Origin: Alcanivorax sp.
GTDB taxonomy: Bacteria > Pseudomonadota > Gammaproteobacteria > Pseudomonadales > Alcanivoracaceae
Direction of reading: 5' to 3'
DNA length: 64,000 bases
NCBI RefSeq assembly: GCF_002733835.1
Contig: NZ_NVWY01000007.1
Span: 62,001-126,000 of the forward strand
A model generated the notes under the pieces. The model saw nothing but the letters and a program-made list of their open reading frames with translations. It made no database searches and was not told where the DNA came from. The position numbers and the translations under genes are program-made. This document shows positions 35,162 through 45,896 of this stretch, piece by piece. Numbering within the stretch: position 1 is the first letter of the stretch; the number at the start of each line of letters is the position of its first letter.

Positions 35162-36469
35162 ATGGCGAAAGATGCAGTGGGTTATGCGCTGACCGCGCTT
35201 AACCGCCTGGCCAGCTCGGAGATGCTCGACAAGATGGGCATGCGTAAAAGCGTTGAGCGGCTTGCCTACAGCCTGACCAAAGGCGGCTTCCAGGTACTGA
35301 CCACCACCGCCCGTGCATTTAAGTCCGGTAACGCAGGCAACAAACCCGAGCGCCTTACCGCCCCCGGCCATACCCGTGACCTGTTCGATCTTGGCGTCAC
35401 CGACGAACAACAGATGATCCGCGACAGCGTGCAGGGCTTTGCCACCAACGTACTGCGCGAACAGGCCGAACACGCTGACGCCGCACAGCAGACCAGCGAA
35501 GACGTGATTGCCCAGGCATTGGAACTGGGACTGAATTTCTTCGCGGTACCGGAATCCCTGGGCGGCGCCGCCACCGAGAAATCCACCGTTACCAGCATGC
35601 TGCTGGCAGAAGATCTGGCCCGTGGCGACATGGGCCAGGCCGTCGCGATTCTTGCCCCCATGGGGGTCGCCAATGCCCTGACCCAGTGGGGCACCGCTCA
35701 GCAGCAGGACAAATACCTGAGCAGCTTCGCCGAAGAGAATCCGCCCAAAGCCGCCATTGCGGTGTGCGAACCGCGCCCGTTGTTCGACCCCATGGCGCTG
35801 GCCACCACCGCCCGCAAGGACGGTAACGACTACGTTCTCAACGGCGAAAAATCCCTGGTGCCACTGGCGGCCGAAGCGGAAATTTTCCTGGTTGCCGCAC
35901 AAACCGACACCGGCCCCGCGGTGTTTATCGTGGAAGGCGGCACCGACGGACTCACCGCCGGAGAGGATCCCGCCATGGGCATCCGCGCCAGCGGTCAGCG
36001 CCCGCTGAAACTGGATAACGTGCGCATCCCGGCGGACAACTGCCTGGGTAATGGCGATTTTGATTATCGCGCTTTTGTGGACCTGGGCACCCTGGCCTGG
36101 TGCGCCATGGCCATTGGCACCAGCCAGGCGGTGCTCGACTACGTTGGCCCCTACTGCAACGAGCGCACCGCTTTTGGTGAACCCATCAGCCATCGCCAGT
36201 CCGTGGCGTTCATGATTGCCGATATGGCCATCGAGCTGGATGCCATGCGCATGCTCACCTACCGCGCGGCCAGCCGTGCCGAACAGGGCAAAAGCTTCCA
36301 GCGCGAAGCGCACCTCGCCCGCACCCTGGTGAAGGATAAAGCCATGAAAATCGGCACCGACGGCGTGCAGCTGCTCGGTGGCCATGGCTTTACCAAAGAG
36401 TACCCGGTGGAACGCTGGTATCGGGATCTGCGTGCTGTGGGCGTCGCCTTCGGCGGCCTGCACCTGTAA
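35162..36469 (+). CDS. Acyl-CoA dehydrogenase-like protein lacking the catalytic Glu
   Basis: A 435-residue acyl-CoA dehydrogenase fold protein with an extra N-terminal ~75 residues. The usual TEPxxGSD flavin/substrate loop is replaced by CEPRPLFDP. The C-terminus stops at RDLRAVGVAFGGLHL, where the family has the catalytic Glu in YEGT. The QLLGGHGFTKEYPVERWYRD stretch is intact. It is probably the non-catalytic partner of the next gene, 14 bases downstream, in a mixed complex; that is inference from known heteromeric enzymes of actinobacteria. Confidence 0.85.
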   Translation: MAKDAVGYALTALNRLASSEMLDKMGMRKSVERLAYSLTKGGFQVLTTTARAFKSGNAGNKPERLTAPGHTRDLFDLGVTDEQQMIRDSVQGFATNVLREQAEHADAAQQTSEDVIAQALELGLNFFAVPESLGGAATEKSTVTSMLLAEDLARGDMGQAVAILAPMGVANALTQWGTAQQQDKYLSSFAEENPPKAAIAVCEPRPLFDPMALATTARKDGNDYVLNGEKSLVPLAAEAEIFLVAAQTDTGPAVFIVEGGTDGLTAGEDPAMGIRASGQRPLKLDNVRIPADNCLGNGDFDYRAFVDLGTLAWCAMAIGTSQAVLDYVGPYCNERTAFGEPISHRQSVAFMIADMAIELDAMRMLTYRAASRAEQGKSFQREAHLARTLVKDKAMKIGTDGVQLLGGHGFTKEYPVERWYRDLRAVGVAFGGLHL

Positions 36470-36483
36470 GGAGGGAGACAACC

Positions 36484-37689
36484 ATGAATATCGAGATTCC
36501 CAAGAAGTTCAAACCCCTGATCAACAACGCCTATCAGGTAGCACAAAGCACCCTGCGCCCGCTGTCGCGCAAGTACGATCGTGGTGAGCACGAATACCCG
36601 AAAGAGCTGGATATGCTCGCCTCGGTGCTGGATGGCTTCAACGAAGGCGACCCGGCCAACTCCGCCGGCGCGGCCACCACCGGCAGCGGCAAGGTGCAGG
36701 ACGACGGCAGCGTCAAAAATGGCGCCAACATGGGCGTTTGCCTGGGCGCCATGGAAATGTGCTACGGCGATACCGGCTTCCTGTTGGCCATGCCCCGCCA
36801 GGGCCTGGGTAACGCCGCCATTGCGGCCGTAGCCAACGACGAACAGCTGGAACGCTTCAAGGGCAAGTGGGCCGCCATGGCCATCACCGAACCGGGCTGT
36901 GGCTCCGACTCCGCTGCCATCCGCACCACTGCCAAAAAAGATGGCGATCACTACATCCTCAACGGCGAAAAAATCTTCGTCACTTCCGGCGAACGGGCCG
37001 ACTGCGTGGTGGTCTGGGCCAGCCTGGATCCGAAACTGGGTCGCGCTGCCATCAAGTCGTTCGTGGTGGACTGGGGCACCCCGGGCATGGAACTGGCACG
37101 GCTGGAGAAGAAGCTGGGCATCCGCGCCTCCGACACCGCCGCCATCAACTTCGTGGACTGCCGGGTACCGGCAGAAAACCTGCTGGGCAGCCCGGAGATT
37201 GACACCAAGAAAGGCTTCGCCGGTGTCATGGAGACGTTTGATAACACCCGCCCGCTGGTGGCCGCCATGGCCATTGGTTGCGCCAAAGCCTCCCTGGAGC
37301 GCATCAAGGAGTTGCTCAAAGACAGCATCACCTATGACTACGGCAAACCCGTGGACAACTGCTCTGCGGTGGAAGCGGAAATCTACAAGATGGAAGCGGA
37401 CTGGGAAGCCGCCTACTGGCTGGCGGTAAAAGCAGCCTGGATGGCCGACAACAAGAAAGCCAACACCCTGGAAGCCTCCATCTCCAAGGCCAAGGCCGGC
37501 CGGGTCGGTAATTACATCACCCTGCGTTGTGTGGAACTGGCCGGCAGCCTGGGCTACACCGAAGACGAGTTACTGGAAAAATGGGCCCGTGATTCGAAGA
37601 TTCTGGATATCTTTGAAGGCACCCAACAGATCCAGCAACTGGTTATTGCCCGTCGCGTGCTGGGGCTTAGCTCCAAGGAACTGAAGTAA
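36484..37689 (+). CDS. Acyl-CoA dehydrogenase, catalytic type
   Basis: A 401-residue flavoenzyme oxidising acyl-CoA at C2-C3. It has the flavin loop AITEPGCGSDSAAI (about 138-151), HYILNGEKIFVTSG, and the catalytic Glu in KILDIFEGTQQIQ (about 378-390). It directly follows the Glu-less homologue with a shared ribosome site (GGAGG), so the two are co-expressed. Chain-length or ring specificity cannot be judged. Confidence 0.92.
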   Translation: MNIEIPKKFKPLINNAYQVAQSTLRPLSRKYDRGEHEYPKELDMLASVLDGFNEGDPANSAGAATTGSGKVQDDGSVKNGANMGVCLGAMEMCYGDTGFLLAMPRQGLGNAAIAAVANDEQLERFKGKWAAMAITEPGCGSDSAAIRTTAKKDGDHYILNGEKIFVTSGERADCVVVWASLDPKLGRAAIKSFVVDWGTPGMELARLEKKLGIRASDTAAINFVDCRVPAENLLGSPEIDTKKGFAGVMETFDNTRPLVAAMAIGCAKASLERIKELLKDSITYDYGKPVDNCSAVEAEIYKMEADWEAAYWLAVKAAWMADNKKANTLEASISKAKAGRVGNYITLRCVELAGSLGYTEDELLEKWARDSKILDIFEGTQQIQQLVIARRVLGLSSKELK

Positions 37690-38038
37690 CGCCTTAGGCA
37701 TTTTGCCGACGAATGAAAGAAGCCGTTTCTGAGTACTCAGAAGCGGCTTTTTTCATCGCTGACAACACACCACAACCGCCCCATACCGAATGACGCCGTT
37801 CAGGCCAATTCGCCCTATATAGCACCAGTATCTCAGTCTTATTCCCTACTGCACAAAGAGCCATAACGATGATGTTGCAGTGCCATCATGTGTGCCAATA
37901 TCCAATCAGATGGAACGCAATAAAAACACAACACCGGGTTACAGCTTTACCGCGATTAGACAACAGGTTCACCCGCGGCGGGGCAGTAAAGTGAAAGGTA
38001 GAAGGTGGAGTGGGACAATAAAAAAGGAAGGGATCCAT
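37690..38038. other. Gap after the acyl-CoA dehydrogenase operon
   Basis: Apart from the terminator at 37721-37753 nothing certain is seen. 37788-37815 (CGAATGACGCCGTTCAGGCC and on) faintly resembles the REP units at 25754. Confidence 0.4.
37721..37753 (+). terminator. Terminator of the acyl-CoA dehydrogenase operon
   Basis: A 13-base stem (AGCCGTTTCTGAG / CTCAGAAGCGGCT) with a 2-base loop and six T. Confidence 0.9.
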
Positions 38039-38368
38039 ATGTCAGCATTCAAATACACCATAATGGGTGCCGGGCTGGCCGGATGCATGATGCTGGGCAA
38101 CGCCGCCCATGCCAATCAGCAAGCCACGGTCATTATCAGCCAGAGCTGCGACTACATGCTGCTGAACTCCAGCAAGGGCATGGTGTTGGTCAAACAGCTG
38201 GATGGCATCACACCCCAGGAAGGGGATACCCTGCTCGGCGAATTCACCGCCGGGGATTTCAGCAACCTGCAAAACAATCGCAACAAGGATTCCATGCAGG
38301 TCTGGGTCGATACGGTTGATCCACACAGCAGCAAGGCGCTGAGCCAGTACGGCCGCTACTGCACTTGA
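38039..38368 (+). CDS. Small exported hypothetical protein
   Basis: A 109-residue protein with a signal peptide ending GNAAHA-NQ (about 25). The mature part contains two Cys (SCDYML and the final RYCT) that could form a disulfide. The start at 38039 follows AAGGAAG at 8 bases; the frame is open far upstream without support. No family recognised. Confidence 0.65.
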   Translation: MSAFKYTIMGAGLAGCMMLGNAAHANQQATVIISQSCDYMLLNSSKGMVLVKQLDGITPQEGDTLLGEFTAGDFSNLQNNRNKDSMQVWVDTVDPHSSKALSQYGRYCT

Positions 38369-38376
38369 TAAGAAAC

Positions 38377-38404
38377 GCAACACGGGACACGCTGCAAGCT
38401 GAAA
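38377..38404 (+). repeat. 7-base-period array
   Basis: GCAACAC, GGGACAC, GCTGCAA, GCTGAAA, starting 8 bases after the stop of the preceding gene. A further period-7 stretch (TGAACGT, TCAACGT, GAAACAT, TGAAAAG) follows at 38457-38484. Confidence 0.5.
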
Positions 38405-38523
38405 CGCGGGCCGGGTACGGTGGCGCACGATAACCGCCATGCCCGCGGGGTTCAGTTGAACGTTCAACGTGAAACATTGAAAAGGCCTCCCCGGGAACTT
38501 TTTCCCCTTCCCTCTCTTTCTTC

Positions 38524-38551
38524 GTAGCTCGTAGCTCGTAGCTCGTAGCTC
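38524..38551. repeat. Heptanucleotide array (GTAGCTC) x 4
   Basis: Four perfect copies of the same unit that is repeated 12 times at 28628-28711. It ends 4 bases before the stop of the minus-strand membrane protein gene. Confidence 0.9.
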
Positions 38552-38555
38552 ACCC

Positions 38556-38990
38556 TCATCTCATCACAAAGCCTGCGAACAGCACGGCGAAACCACCCAC
38601 TTCCGCCGCGATCAGCGCGAGCATAAATACCGTCATGGCCGCCTGCGGTACCGTGGCCGAGCCCATGCTGTGTGGCTTTTGCAGTTGGTTGCGGGTGTCT
38701 TTAAGCATGCCGTGCAGAATATAACTGCCGATCGCCAGCGCGAAGAAAATCAGACAGGCCAGCACCGCCAGGGTGTTCACCCAGTCGTCCCAAACGCTGA
38801 GCAAGGCAAAGCGCTCCAGCACCAGGCATGCAAAGGCATACATCAAGCTGGCACGGTGGGCGATGTCCACATAGTAATGCGCCCGGGCTTTCTCACTATT
38901 GGCCACCTGCACATACTTCCAGGCGCCGGTCAGCAAGCCGACCAGAAAAAAGATGCCACAGCCCCAAAGCGCCCATTGATCCGCTGTCAT
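38556..38990 (-). CDS. Integral membrane protein, unknown function
   Basis: A 144-residue protein with four predicted membrane helices (about 7-25, 45-62, 70-92, 118-142). The polar loops contain HYYVDIAHRASLMY and MLKDTRNQLQKPHSMGSATV. No family recognised. It lies behind the ArsR gene on the same strand, 25 bases apart, so the two may be one transcript. Confidence 0.75.
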   Translation of the reverse strand: MTADQWALWGCGIFFLVGLLTGAWKYVQVANSEKARAHYYVDIAHRASLMYAFACLVLERFALLSVWDDWVNTLAVLACLIFFALAIGSYILHGMLKDTRNQLQKPHSMGSATVPQAAMTVFMLALIAAEVGGFAVLFAGFVMR

Positions 38991-39015
38991 TCCCTGCCCC
39001 TGTATTCGGTGTTAA

Positions 39016-39372
39016 TTACATTTCAAAAAAGTGTGCCAACCGTTCCTGCATCATTGGCTCCGCATGGCAGAAGCGGCGGCGCCCTTCACGCTCCACACGG
39101 ATCAGCCCCGCCTCCGACAGCTCCCGAACATGGTGGGACACTGTCGGTGCGCCAATATTGAGCCGCTGCATAAAATCCCCAAACGCACAGCCGGCAGGCA
39201 CCTTGGCCAGATCCGCCTGACCATGCTGGCGACAGTGATCCACAATTACCTGGTATATGCGCAACCGATTGGGGTTGGACAGCGCACGAAAGGCTGCAGC
39301 AAGCTGCTCCGCCGTCACAGTGTCTTTCTGTGCCAAAACCGGCACCTCCCGGGAAAATAGTTTGACGGTCAT
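39016..39372 (-). CDS. ArsR-family winged-helix regulator
   Basis: A 118-residue dimeric repressor-type protein: LAAAFRALSNPNRLRIYQVI, then the recognition region LNIGAPTVSHHVRELSEAGLI and wing RVEREGRRRFCH. The metal-binding ELCVCDL motif of ArsR/SmtB is replaced by GCAFGDFM, so it probably senses something other than arsenite or zinc by that site. A perfect operator-like palindrome lies in the gap to the divergent flavin oxidoreductase. Confidence 0.9.
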   Translation of the reverse strand: MTVKLFSREVPVLAQKDTVTAEQLAAAFRALSNPNRLRIYQVIVDHCRQHGQADLAKVPAGCAFGDFMQRLNIGAPTVSHHVRELSEAGLIRVEREGRRRFCHAEPMMQERLAHFFEM

Positions 39373-39383
39373 AAAACTAACTT

Positions 39384-39407
39384 ATAGTTTGATCCTCATC
39401 AAACTAT
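39384..39407. promoter_or_regulatory. Perfect palindrome, candidate ArsR-family operator
   Basis: ATAGTTTGAT and ATCAAACTAT, each 10 bases, are separated by CCTC, 12 bases before the ArsR start codon and 53 bases before the divergent gene. Position and symmetry fit an operator controlling both directions. Confidence 0.75.
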
Positions 39408-39459
39408 ATCGTTGCGGCATTTCTTGTCGCCACTGTTCGTCGCCATCGGAGGAGACACT

Positions 39460-40713
39460 GTGAACCACGCTGATATTCTCGGCCAGACCCTGGCATTGCC
39501 CTGCGGAATCACCCTGCCCAACCGTTTCGGCAAATCGGCCATGAGCGAAGCACTCGGCACCATCGACAACCATGTAACCCCGAAACTGGAACGGCTGTAC
39601 GGCCGCTGGGCCCAGGGCGGCACCGGCCTGGTGATTACCGGGAATATCATGATCGACCGACGCCACACCGGCGAGCCGAACAACGTGGTCGTGGAGGATG
39701 AGCGTGACATGCCATTGCTGAAACGCTGGGCGGAGGCCGGCAAGTCCCGGGGCGGGGCGATCTGGGTACAGCTCAACCATCCCGGCAAGCAGATTCCCCG
39801 TATGCTGGCCAGCGGCGACACCCTTGCCCCCTCAGCCGTGCCCTTTGGCAAGGAACTGAAAAGCGCGTTCAAGACACCCCGAGCGCTGAGCGAAGAGGAA
39901 ATTCAGGAGATCATCCAGCGGTTCGCCACCAGCGCCCGTATCTGCCAGAAAGCCGGTTTCACCGGTGTGCAAATTCATGGCGCCCACGGCTATCTGGTCA
40001 GCCAGTTTCTCTCCGGACATCACAACCGCCGCACCGATCAATGGGGCGGTTCACTGGCAAACCGCATGCGTTTCCCGCTGGAAATTTACCGGGCTATCCG
40101 TCAGGCCGTTGGCGATGATTACCCTGTCAGCATCAAACTCAATTCCGCCGATTTCCAACGGGGCGGTTTTAGCGAAGAAGAATCCATGACCGTGGCCGAA
40201 ACACTGGCCAGCGAGGGTCTCGATCTGCTGGAAATTTCCGGGGGCAACTACGAGAACCCGGCCATGGCCGGTGCCAAGGGCGTACGGGAAAGTACCGCCA
40301 ACCGGGAAGCCTACTTCCTGGATTACGCCAACGAAATCCGCAAGCGGGTTTCCATTCCGTTGATGGTTACCGGCGGCTTCCGCTCGGCCAAAGCCATGGC
40401 GCAAGCCGTGGACAGCGGTGCCACCGATATCATCGGCATCGCCCGCCCCCTGGCCGTGGAACCGGATCTTCCCAACGCCATCCTGGCGGGCCAGAGTGGC
40501 GTTGTCAGCCGCGTTACCCCGCGCAAAACCGGTATCAAGACCATCGACAACATGGCCATGATGGAAGTGTCCTGGTTCTCCCGCCAGCTGCATCGCATGG
40601 GCACAGGCAAAGACCCAAAGCCGGACGAGAGCGTACTGCTCGCCCTGTTCAAGGTTATCGCCACCATGGGTGTCGGCAGCTTTAAGACCCGCCGTCTGCG
40701 GGCGAATAACTGA
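39460..40713 (+). CDS. NADH:flavin oxidoreductase, Old Yellow Enzyme family
   Basis: A protein of 417 residues with an FMN TIM barrel. Diagnostic parts are LPNRFGKSAMSEALG, the GVQIHGAHGYLVSQFLSGHH active-site segment (His-x-x-His type) and PLMVTGGFRSAKAMAQAV. The GTG at 39460 is chosen because GGAGGAG lies 6 bases before it; an in-frame ATG at 39412 lies next to the operator. Likely reduces alpha,beta-unsaturated carbonyls. Divergent from an ArsR regulator. Confidence 0.88.
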   Translation: MNHADILGQTLALPCGITLPNRFGKSAMSEALGTIDNHVTPKLERLYGRWAQGGTGLVITGNIMIDRRHTGEPNNVVVEDERDMPLLKRWAEAGKSRGGAIWVQLNHPGKQIPRMLASGDTLAPSAVPFGKELKSAFKTPRALSEEEIQEIIQRFATSARICQKAGFTGVQIHGAHGYLVSQFLSGHHNRRTDQWGGSLANRMRFPLEIYRAIRQAVGDDYPVSIKLNSADFQRGGFSEEESMTVAETLASEGLDLLEISGGNYENPAMAGAKGVRESTANREAYFLDYANEIRKRVSIPLMVTGGFRSAKAMAQAVDSGATDIIGIARPLAVEPDLPNAILAGQSGVVSRVTPRKTGIKTIDNMAMMEVSWFSRQLHRMGTGKDPKPDESVLLALFKVIATMGVGSFKTRRLRANN

Positions 40714-40726
40714 CAGACAACAGCTT

Positions 40727-40768
40727 CGAGTTTCGAGTTTCGAGTTTCGAGTTTCGAGTTTCGAGTTT
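40727..40768. repeat. Heptanucleotide array (CGAGTTT) x 6
   Basis: Six perfect copies of CGAGTTT, beginning 13 bases after the stop of the flavin oxidoreductase gene. It has a different unit from the GTAGCTC arrays but the same period. Confidence 0.95.
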
Positions 40769-40804
40769 CGCATAAATGGTGACGCCCTCTGCAGTCACCG
40801 AAAC

Positions 40805-40836
40805 AAAAAAGCCCCGACGTGAGCCGGGGCTTTTTT
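40805..40836. terminator. Bidirectional terminator between the OYE gene and fadH
   Basis: AAAAAAGCCCCG / CGGGGCTTTTTT stem with an 8-base loop; A and T runs serve both strands. A weak period-7 stretch (GTTGCTA, GCCGCTA, GAAGCCA) follows at 40846-40866. Confidence 0.85.
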
Positions 40837-40879
40837 GTTTTTCTCGTTGCTAGCCGCTAGAAGCCAGGGATCCTCTGCT

Positions 40880-42990
<2,111 letters not shown>

Positions 42991-43003
42991 GATTGAAATA
43001 GAC

Positions 43004-43031
43004 GCAACAGGCTTCACACGACACGCCACCA
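43004..43031 (+). repeat. 7-base-period array in the TetR leader
   Basis: GCAACAG, GCTTCAC, ACGACAC, GCCACCA. Unlike most arrays here it lies upstream of a gene, ending 19 bases before the start codon. Confidence 0.5.
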
Positions 43032-43050
43032 CGCAAAAGGCAGGAGACTC

Positions 43051-43656
43051 ATGGCACAGACCGGCCGCTATCATCACGGCGACCTGCACGATACCTTGCT
43101 GCAGGAAGCCAACACTCTGCTCAGCGAGCAAGGCGTTGAGGGTTTATCCTTGCGCAAGCTGGCCGAGCGGGCGGGGGTATCCCGTACCGCGCCCTATCAC
43201 CACTTCCGTGACAAGAACGCCCTGCTCTGCGCCCTGGCCACCCAGGCATTCAGCCAGCTGGACGAGATGATCAACCGTCAGCTGCAAGCAACGGGCTCAC
43301 AGGAAAGCATTCAAAATTTTGTCCGGGAATATCTGCGCTTTGCCACCGAGAACCCGGAACAGTACGAACTGATGTTCGGGCGCACTATCTGGAAAGGCGG
43401 CGAGCCCACCGATGAACTCAAAACCATCGCCTATCGCAGCTTCCGTCACTATGCCGAGCGACTGGCAACGCTGCTGGCGGGCCGCCTGCCGGCGAGAACC
43501 GATTCCCTGCGCGTGGCCCAGGCCAGCTGGGCCACCGTCCACGGCCTGTGCCGGCTGCTGATTGATGGCATTTACGTGAACCGGGAAGATATCGAGACCG
43601 TCAGCGAGCAGTCCATTGCCCTGATCATGGCCGCCCTGTCACAGCCTTCCTCCTGA
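43051..43656 (+). CDS. TetR family transcriptional regulator
   Basis: A 201-residue repressor. The HTH is at about 22-45 (LSLRKLAERAGVSRTAPYHH, then FRDKNALLCALA). The C-terminal ligand domain is of the TetR_C_33 kind with QYELMFGRTIWKGG. It is divergent from fadH and probably binds the paired palindromes between them; a fatty acyl ligand would make sense but is inference. Confidence 0.9.
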   Translation: MAQTGRYHHGDLHDTLLQEANTLLSEQGVEGLSLRKLAERAGVSRTAPYHHFRDKNALLCALATQAFSQLDEMINRQLQATGSQESIQNFVREYLRFATENPEQYELMFGRTIWKGGEPTDELKTIAYRSFRHYAERLATLLAGRLPARTDSLRVAQASWATVHGLCRLLIDGIYVNREDIETVSEQSIALIMAALSQPSS

Positions 43657-43760
43657 CCCTGCGGGCCCGCCCCATAACCGCGACGCCACAAATGAGTGGA
43701 ACGGTCATGTCCTGCCCGGGCGTGATTGGCTAGCCTGACTGAATCGTCAGGGAGGCTGCC

Positions 43761-45896
43761 ATGAAATCCATTCCAACATTTTGCCGGGTCTGTGAACCCT
43801 CCTGCGCACTGATTGCCCAGGTCGACGACGGCAAAGTCACCCGCCTGCAACCGGACAAGGCCCACCCTGTCAGCAAAGGTTTTGCCTGCCACAAGGGCAT
43901 TAACTACCTGGCCATCCACCAGGACCCGGATCGCCTCGATCAGCCCCAGGTACGGCAAGGCAGCCGCCGGCCCGGTGAAGGCCAATGGCAACCCCGGGAC
44001 TGGGACAGTGCGATAACAGACATCGGCACCGCTCTCACCCGGATCCACACACAGCACGGGCCGGATGCCATCGGCGGCTATATTGGCAACCCCTCGGCTT
44101 TCAACGCCCTGGGCAGTCAGGCCATTGGCGATTTCTTCATGGCCATGGGCAGCCGGCGCATTTTCAACTCCGGCACCCAGGACTGCGCCAACAAATTTGC
44201 CGCCGGCGAAGCCGTGTTCGGCACCAGCACCCTGCATCCGGTACCGGATATCGAGAACACCGATTGCCTGCTCATGTTCGGCGAAAATCCGAAAGTCTCG
44301 CACATGAGTTTCATCTCCATCGCCGACCCCATGGCCAAGATCCGCACCGCCTGCCAGCGCGGCGCCCAGGTGTTCTACATCAACCCCCGCCTAATCGAAT
44401 CCGCCAGCCCCAAAACCGGGGAAGTGATACAAATCCTTCCCGACACGGACCTCTATTTGATGGCCGCCCTGCTCCATGAAATGGATGCGCTGGGCCGTTT
44501 CGATGAAAACGTCATTCGCGAGCATGGCACGCGCATAGATGCCTTGCGTGCTTTCATTGCCCCCTACTCCGCTGATGCCGTGGCCAGCGTGACAGGCCTG
44601 AGCGCCGACACCATTCGTGACCTGGCAGATACGTTCAGTGGCGCAGAGCGTGCCTGCGTGCACATGTCCACCGGCGTCAACATGGGCCAGCACGGCACAC
44701 TCTGTTATTGGCTGCTGCAGATGCTGAGTTTCGTTACCGGCAATCTGGACAAGCCCGGCGGCAACTTCTACAGCGAAGGGTTCTACCCCGCCGCCAAGGC
44801 CGGCCGCGCCCGCCTTGATAACGTATTTTTTCCCTCCCAGCATGGGGAAATGCGGCATATCCGCGGCGCCTTGGCCGGCAACCTGCTGCCAGACATGATC
44901 CTCGACGACGACAACCCGATCCGCGCCCTGGTAGTGATTGCCGGCAACCCCTTGCTCAGCGTGGGCGGTGAAGGCCGCTGGCGCCAGGCGCTGGAAAAGC
45001 TGGACCTGTTGATCGTCATTGATCTGTTCCGCAATGCCACGGGGGAATACGCACATTACTTGCTGCCCTCGGCAGACATGCTGGAACGCCCGGACCTGAA
45101 TATCTGTGGGCTGGGCATGCAGTACCAGCCCTATGTGCAATACACCGATGCGGTGGTTCCTCCCGCCGCACAGCGCCGTGAAGAATGGTGGATTCTGTCG
45201 CACCTGTTACAGGCCATGGGACGGCACGCCCCCATGCTGGAACAGGACCCGCCCCGGCCGTTCGGCCGGCTGGATCACATGCTGTCACGTACCGGGCTTT
45301 GCGTGGACACACTGGCACAACAGCCATCCGGCACCGCCGTGCTGGACACTCAATCCATCGGCCGCTTCTATACGGATTTCATTCAAACTGATGACAAACG
45401 GGTCGATTGCTGCCCACCGCTATTTGCTGATGCCATGGAACTGGCCAACCAGCAATTTCAGGCCCTGACCACCACTACGCCCGCCTTCCGGCTGATCAAC
45501 CTGCGTACCAACTACATGCACAACAGCTGGTACCAGAATGTGCCGACACTGAAGCGTGGCGCCCATGCCAGCAATGCGCTGCACATGAACCCGGCAGACC
45601 TCCAGTCCATGGGCATTGGTGACGGCGACGAAGTCGAGGCCAGCAATACCTACGGGCGGGTGCGAGTCAAGGTGCGCAGTGACGACAGCCTGCGTGAAGG
45701 TGTGGTCGCCATGACCCACGGCTGGGGCAACCGGCAAACACCGGGGATGCGCGTGGCGCAGCAGCGCCCGGGAGTGAACATCAACGCACTGCTTCCCAAC
45801 GGCCCCGGCAGCTTTGAGAAACTCAGTAATCAGGCCTTCATGAGTGGCGTGCCGGTCTCGATTAATCCGGTGGCGACTCAGCGTACCCGCGCTTAA
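43761..45896 (+). CDS. Molybdopterin-containing oxidoreductase
   Basis: A 711-residue protein of the DMSO reductase superfamily. The N-terminal 4Fe-4S site is FCRVCEPSCALIA plus GFACHKG (about 8-50). The bis-MGD core includes DCANKFAAGEAVFG, VFYINPRLIESASPKTGE and NMGQHGTLCYWLLQMLSF. The C-terminal cofactor domain has ALHMNPADLQSMGIGDGDEV. It lacks a Tat signal, so it is cytoplasmic. No partner subunits are adjacent. The substrate is unknown; formate dehydrogenase-like and nitrate-reductase-like proteins share this layout. Confidence 0.9.
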   Translation: MKSIPTFCRVCEPSCALIAQVDDGKVTRLQPDKAHPVSKGFACHKGINYLAIHQDPDRLDQPQVRQGSRRPGEGQWQPRDWDSAITDIGTALTRIHTQHGPDAIGGYIGNPSAFNALGSQAIGDFFMAMGSRRIFNSGTQDCANKFAAGEAVFGTSTLHPVPDIENTDCLLMFGENPKVSHMSFISIADPMAKIRTACQRGAQVFYINPRLIESASPKTGEVIQILPDTDLYLMAALLHEMDALGRFDENVIREHGTRIDALRAFIAPYSADAVASVTGLSADTIRDLADTFSGAERACVHMSTGVNMGQHGTLCYWLLQMLSFVTGNLDKPGGNFYSEGFYPAAKAGRARLDNVFFPSQHGEMRHIRGALAGNLLPDMILDDDNPIRALVVIAGNPLLSVGGEGRWRQALEKLDLLIVIDLFRNATGEYAHYLLPSADMLERPDLNICGLGMQYQPYVQYTDAVVPPAAQRREEWWILSHLLQAMGRHAPMLEQDPPRPFGRLDHMLSRTGLCVDTLAQQPSGTAVLDTQSIGRFYTDFIQTDDKRVDCCPPLFADAMELANQQFQALTTTTPAFRLINLRTNYMHNSWYQNVPTLKRGAHASNALHMNPADLQSMGIGDGDEVEASNTYGRVRVKVRSDDSLREGVVAMTHGWGNRQTPGMRVAQQRPGVNINALLPNGPGSFEKLSNQAFMSGVPVSINPVATQRTRA

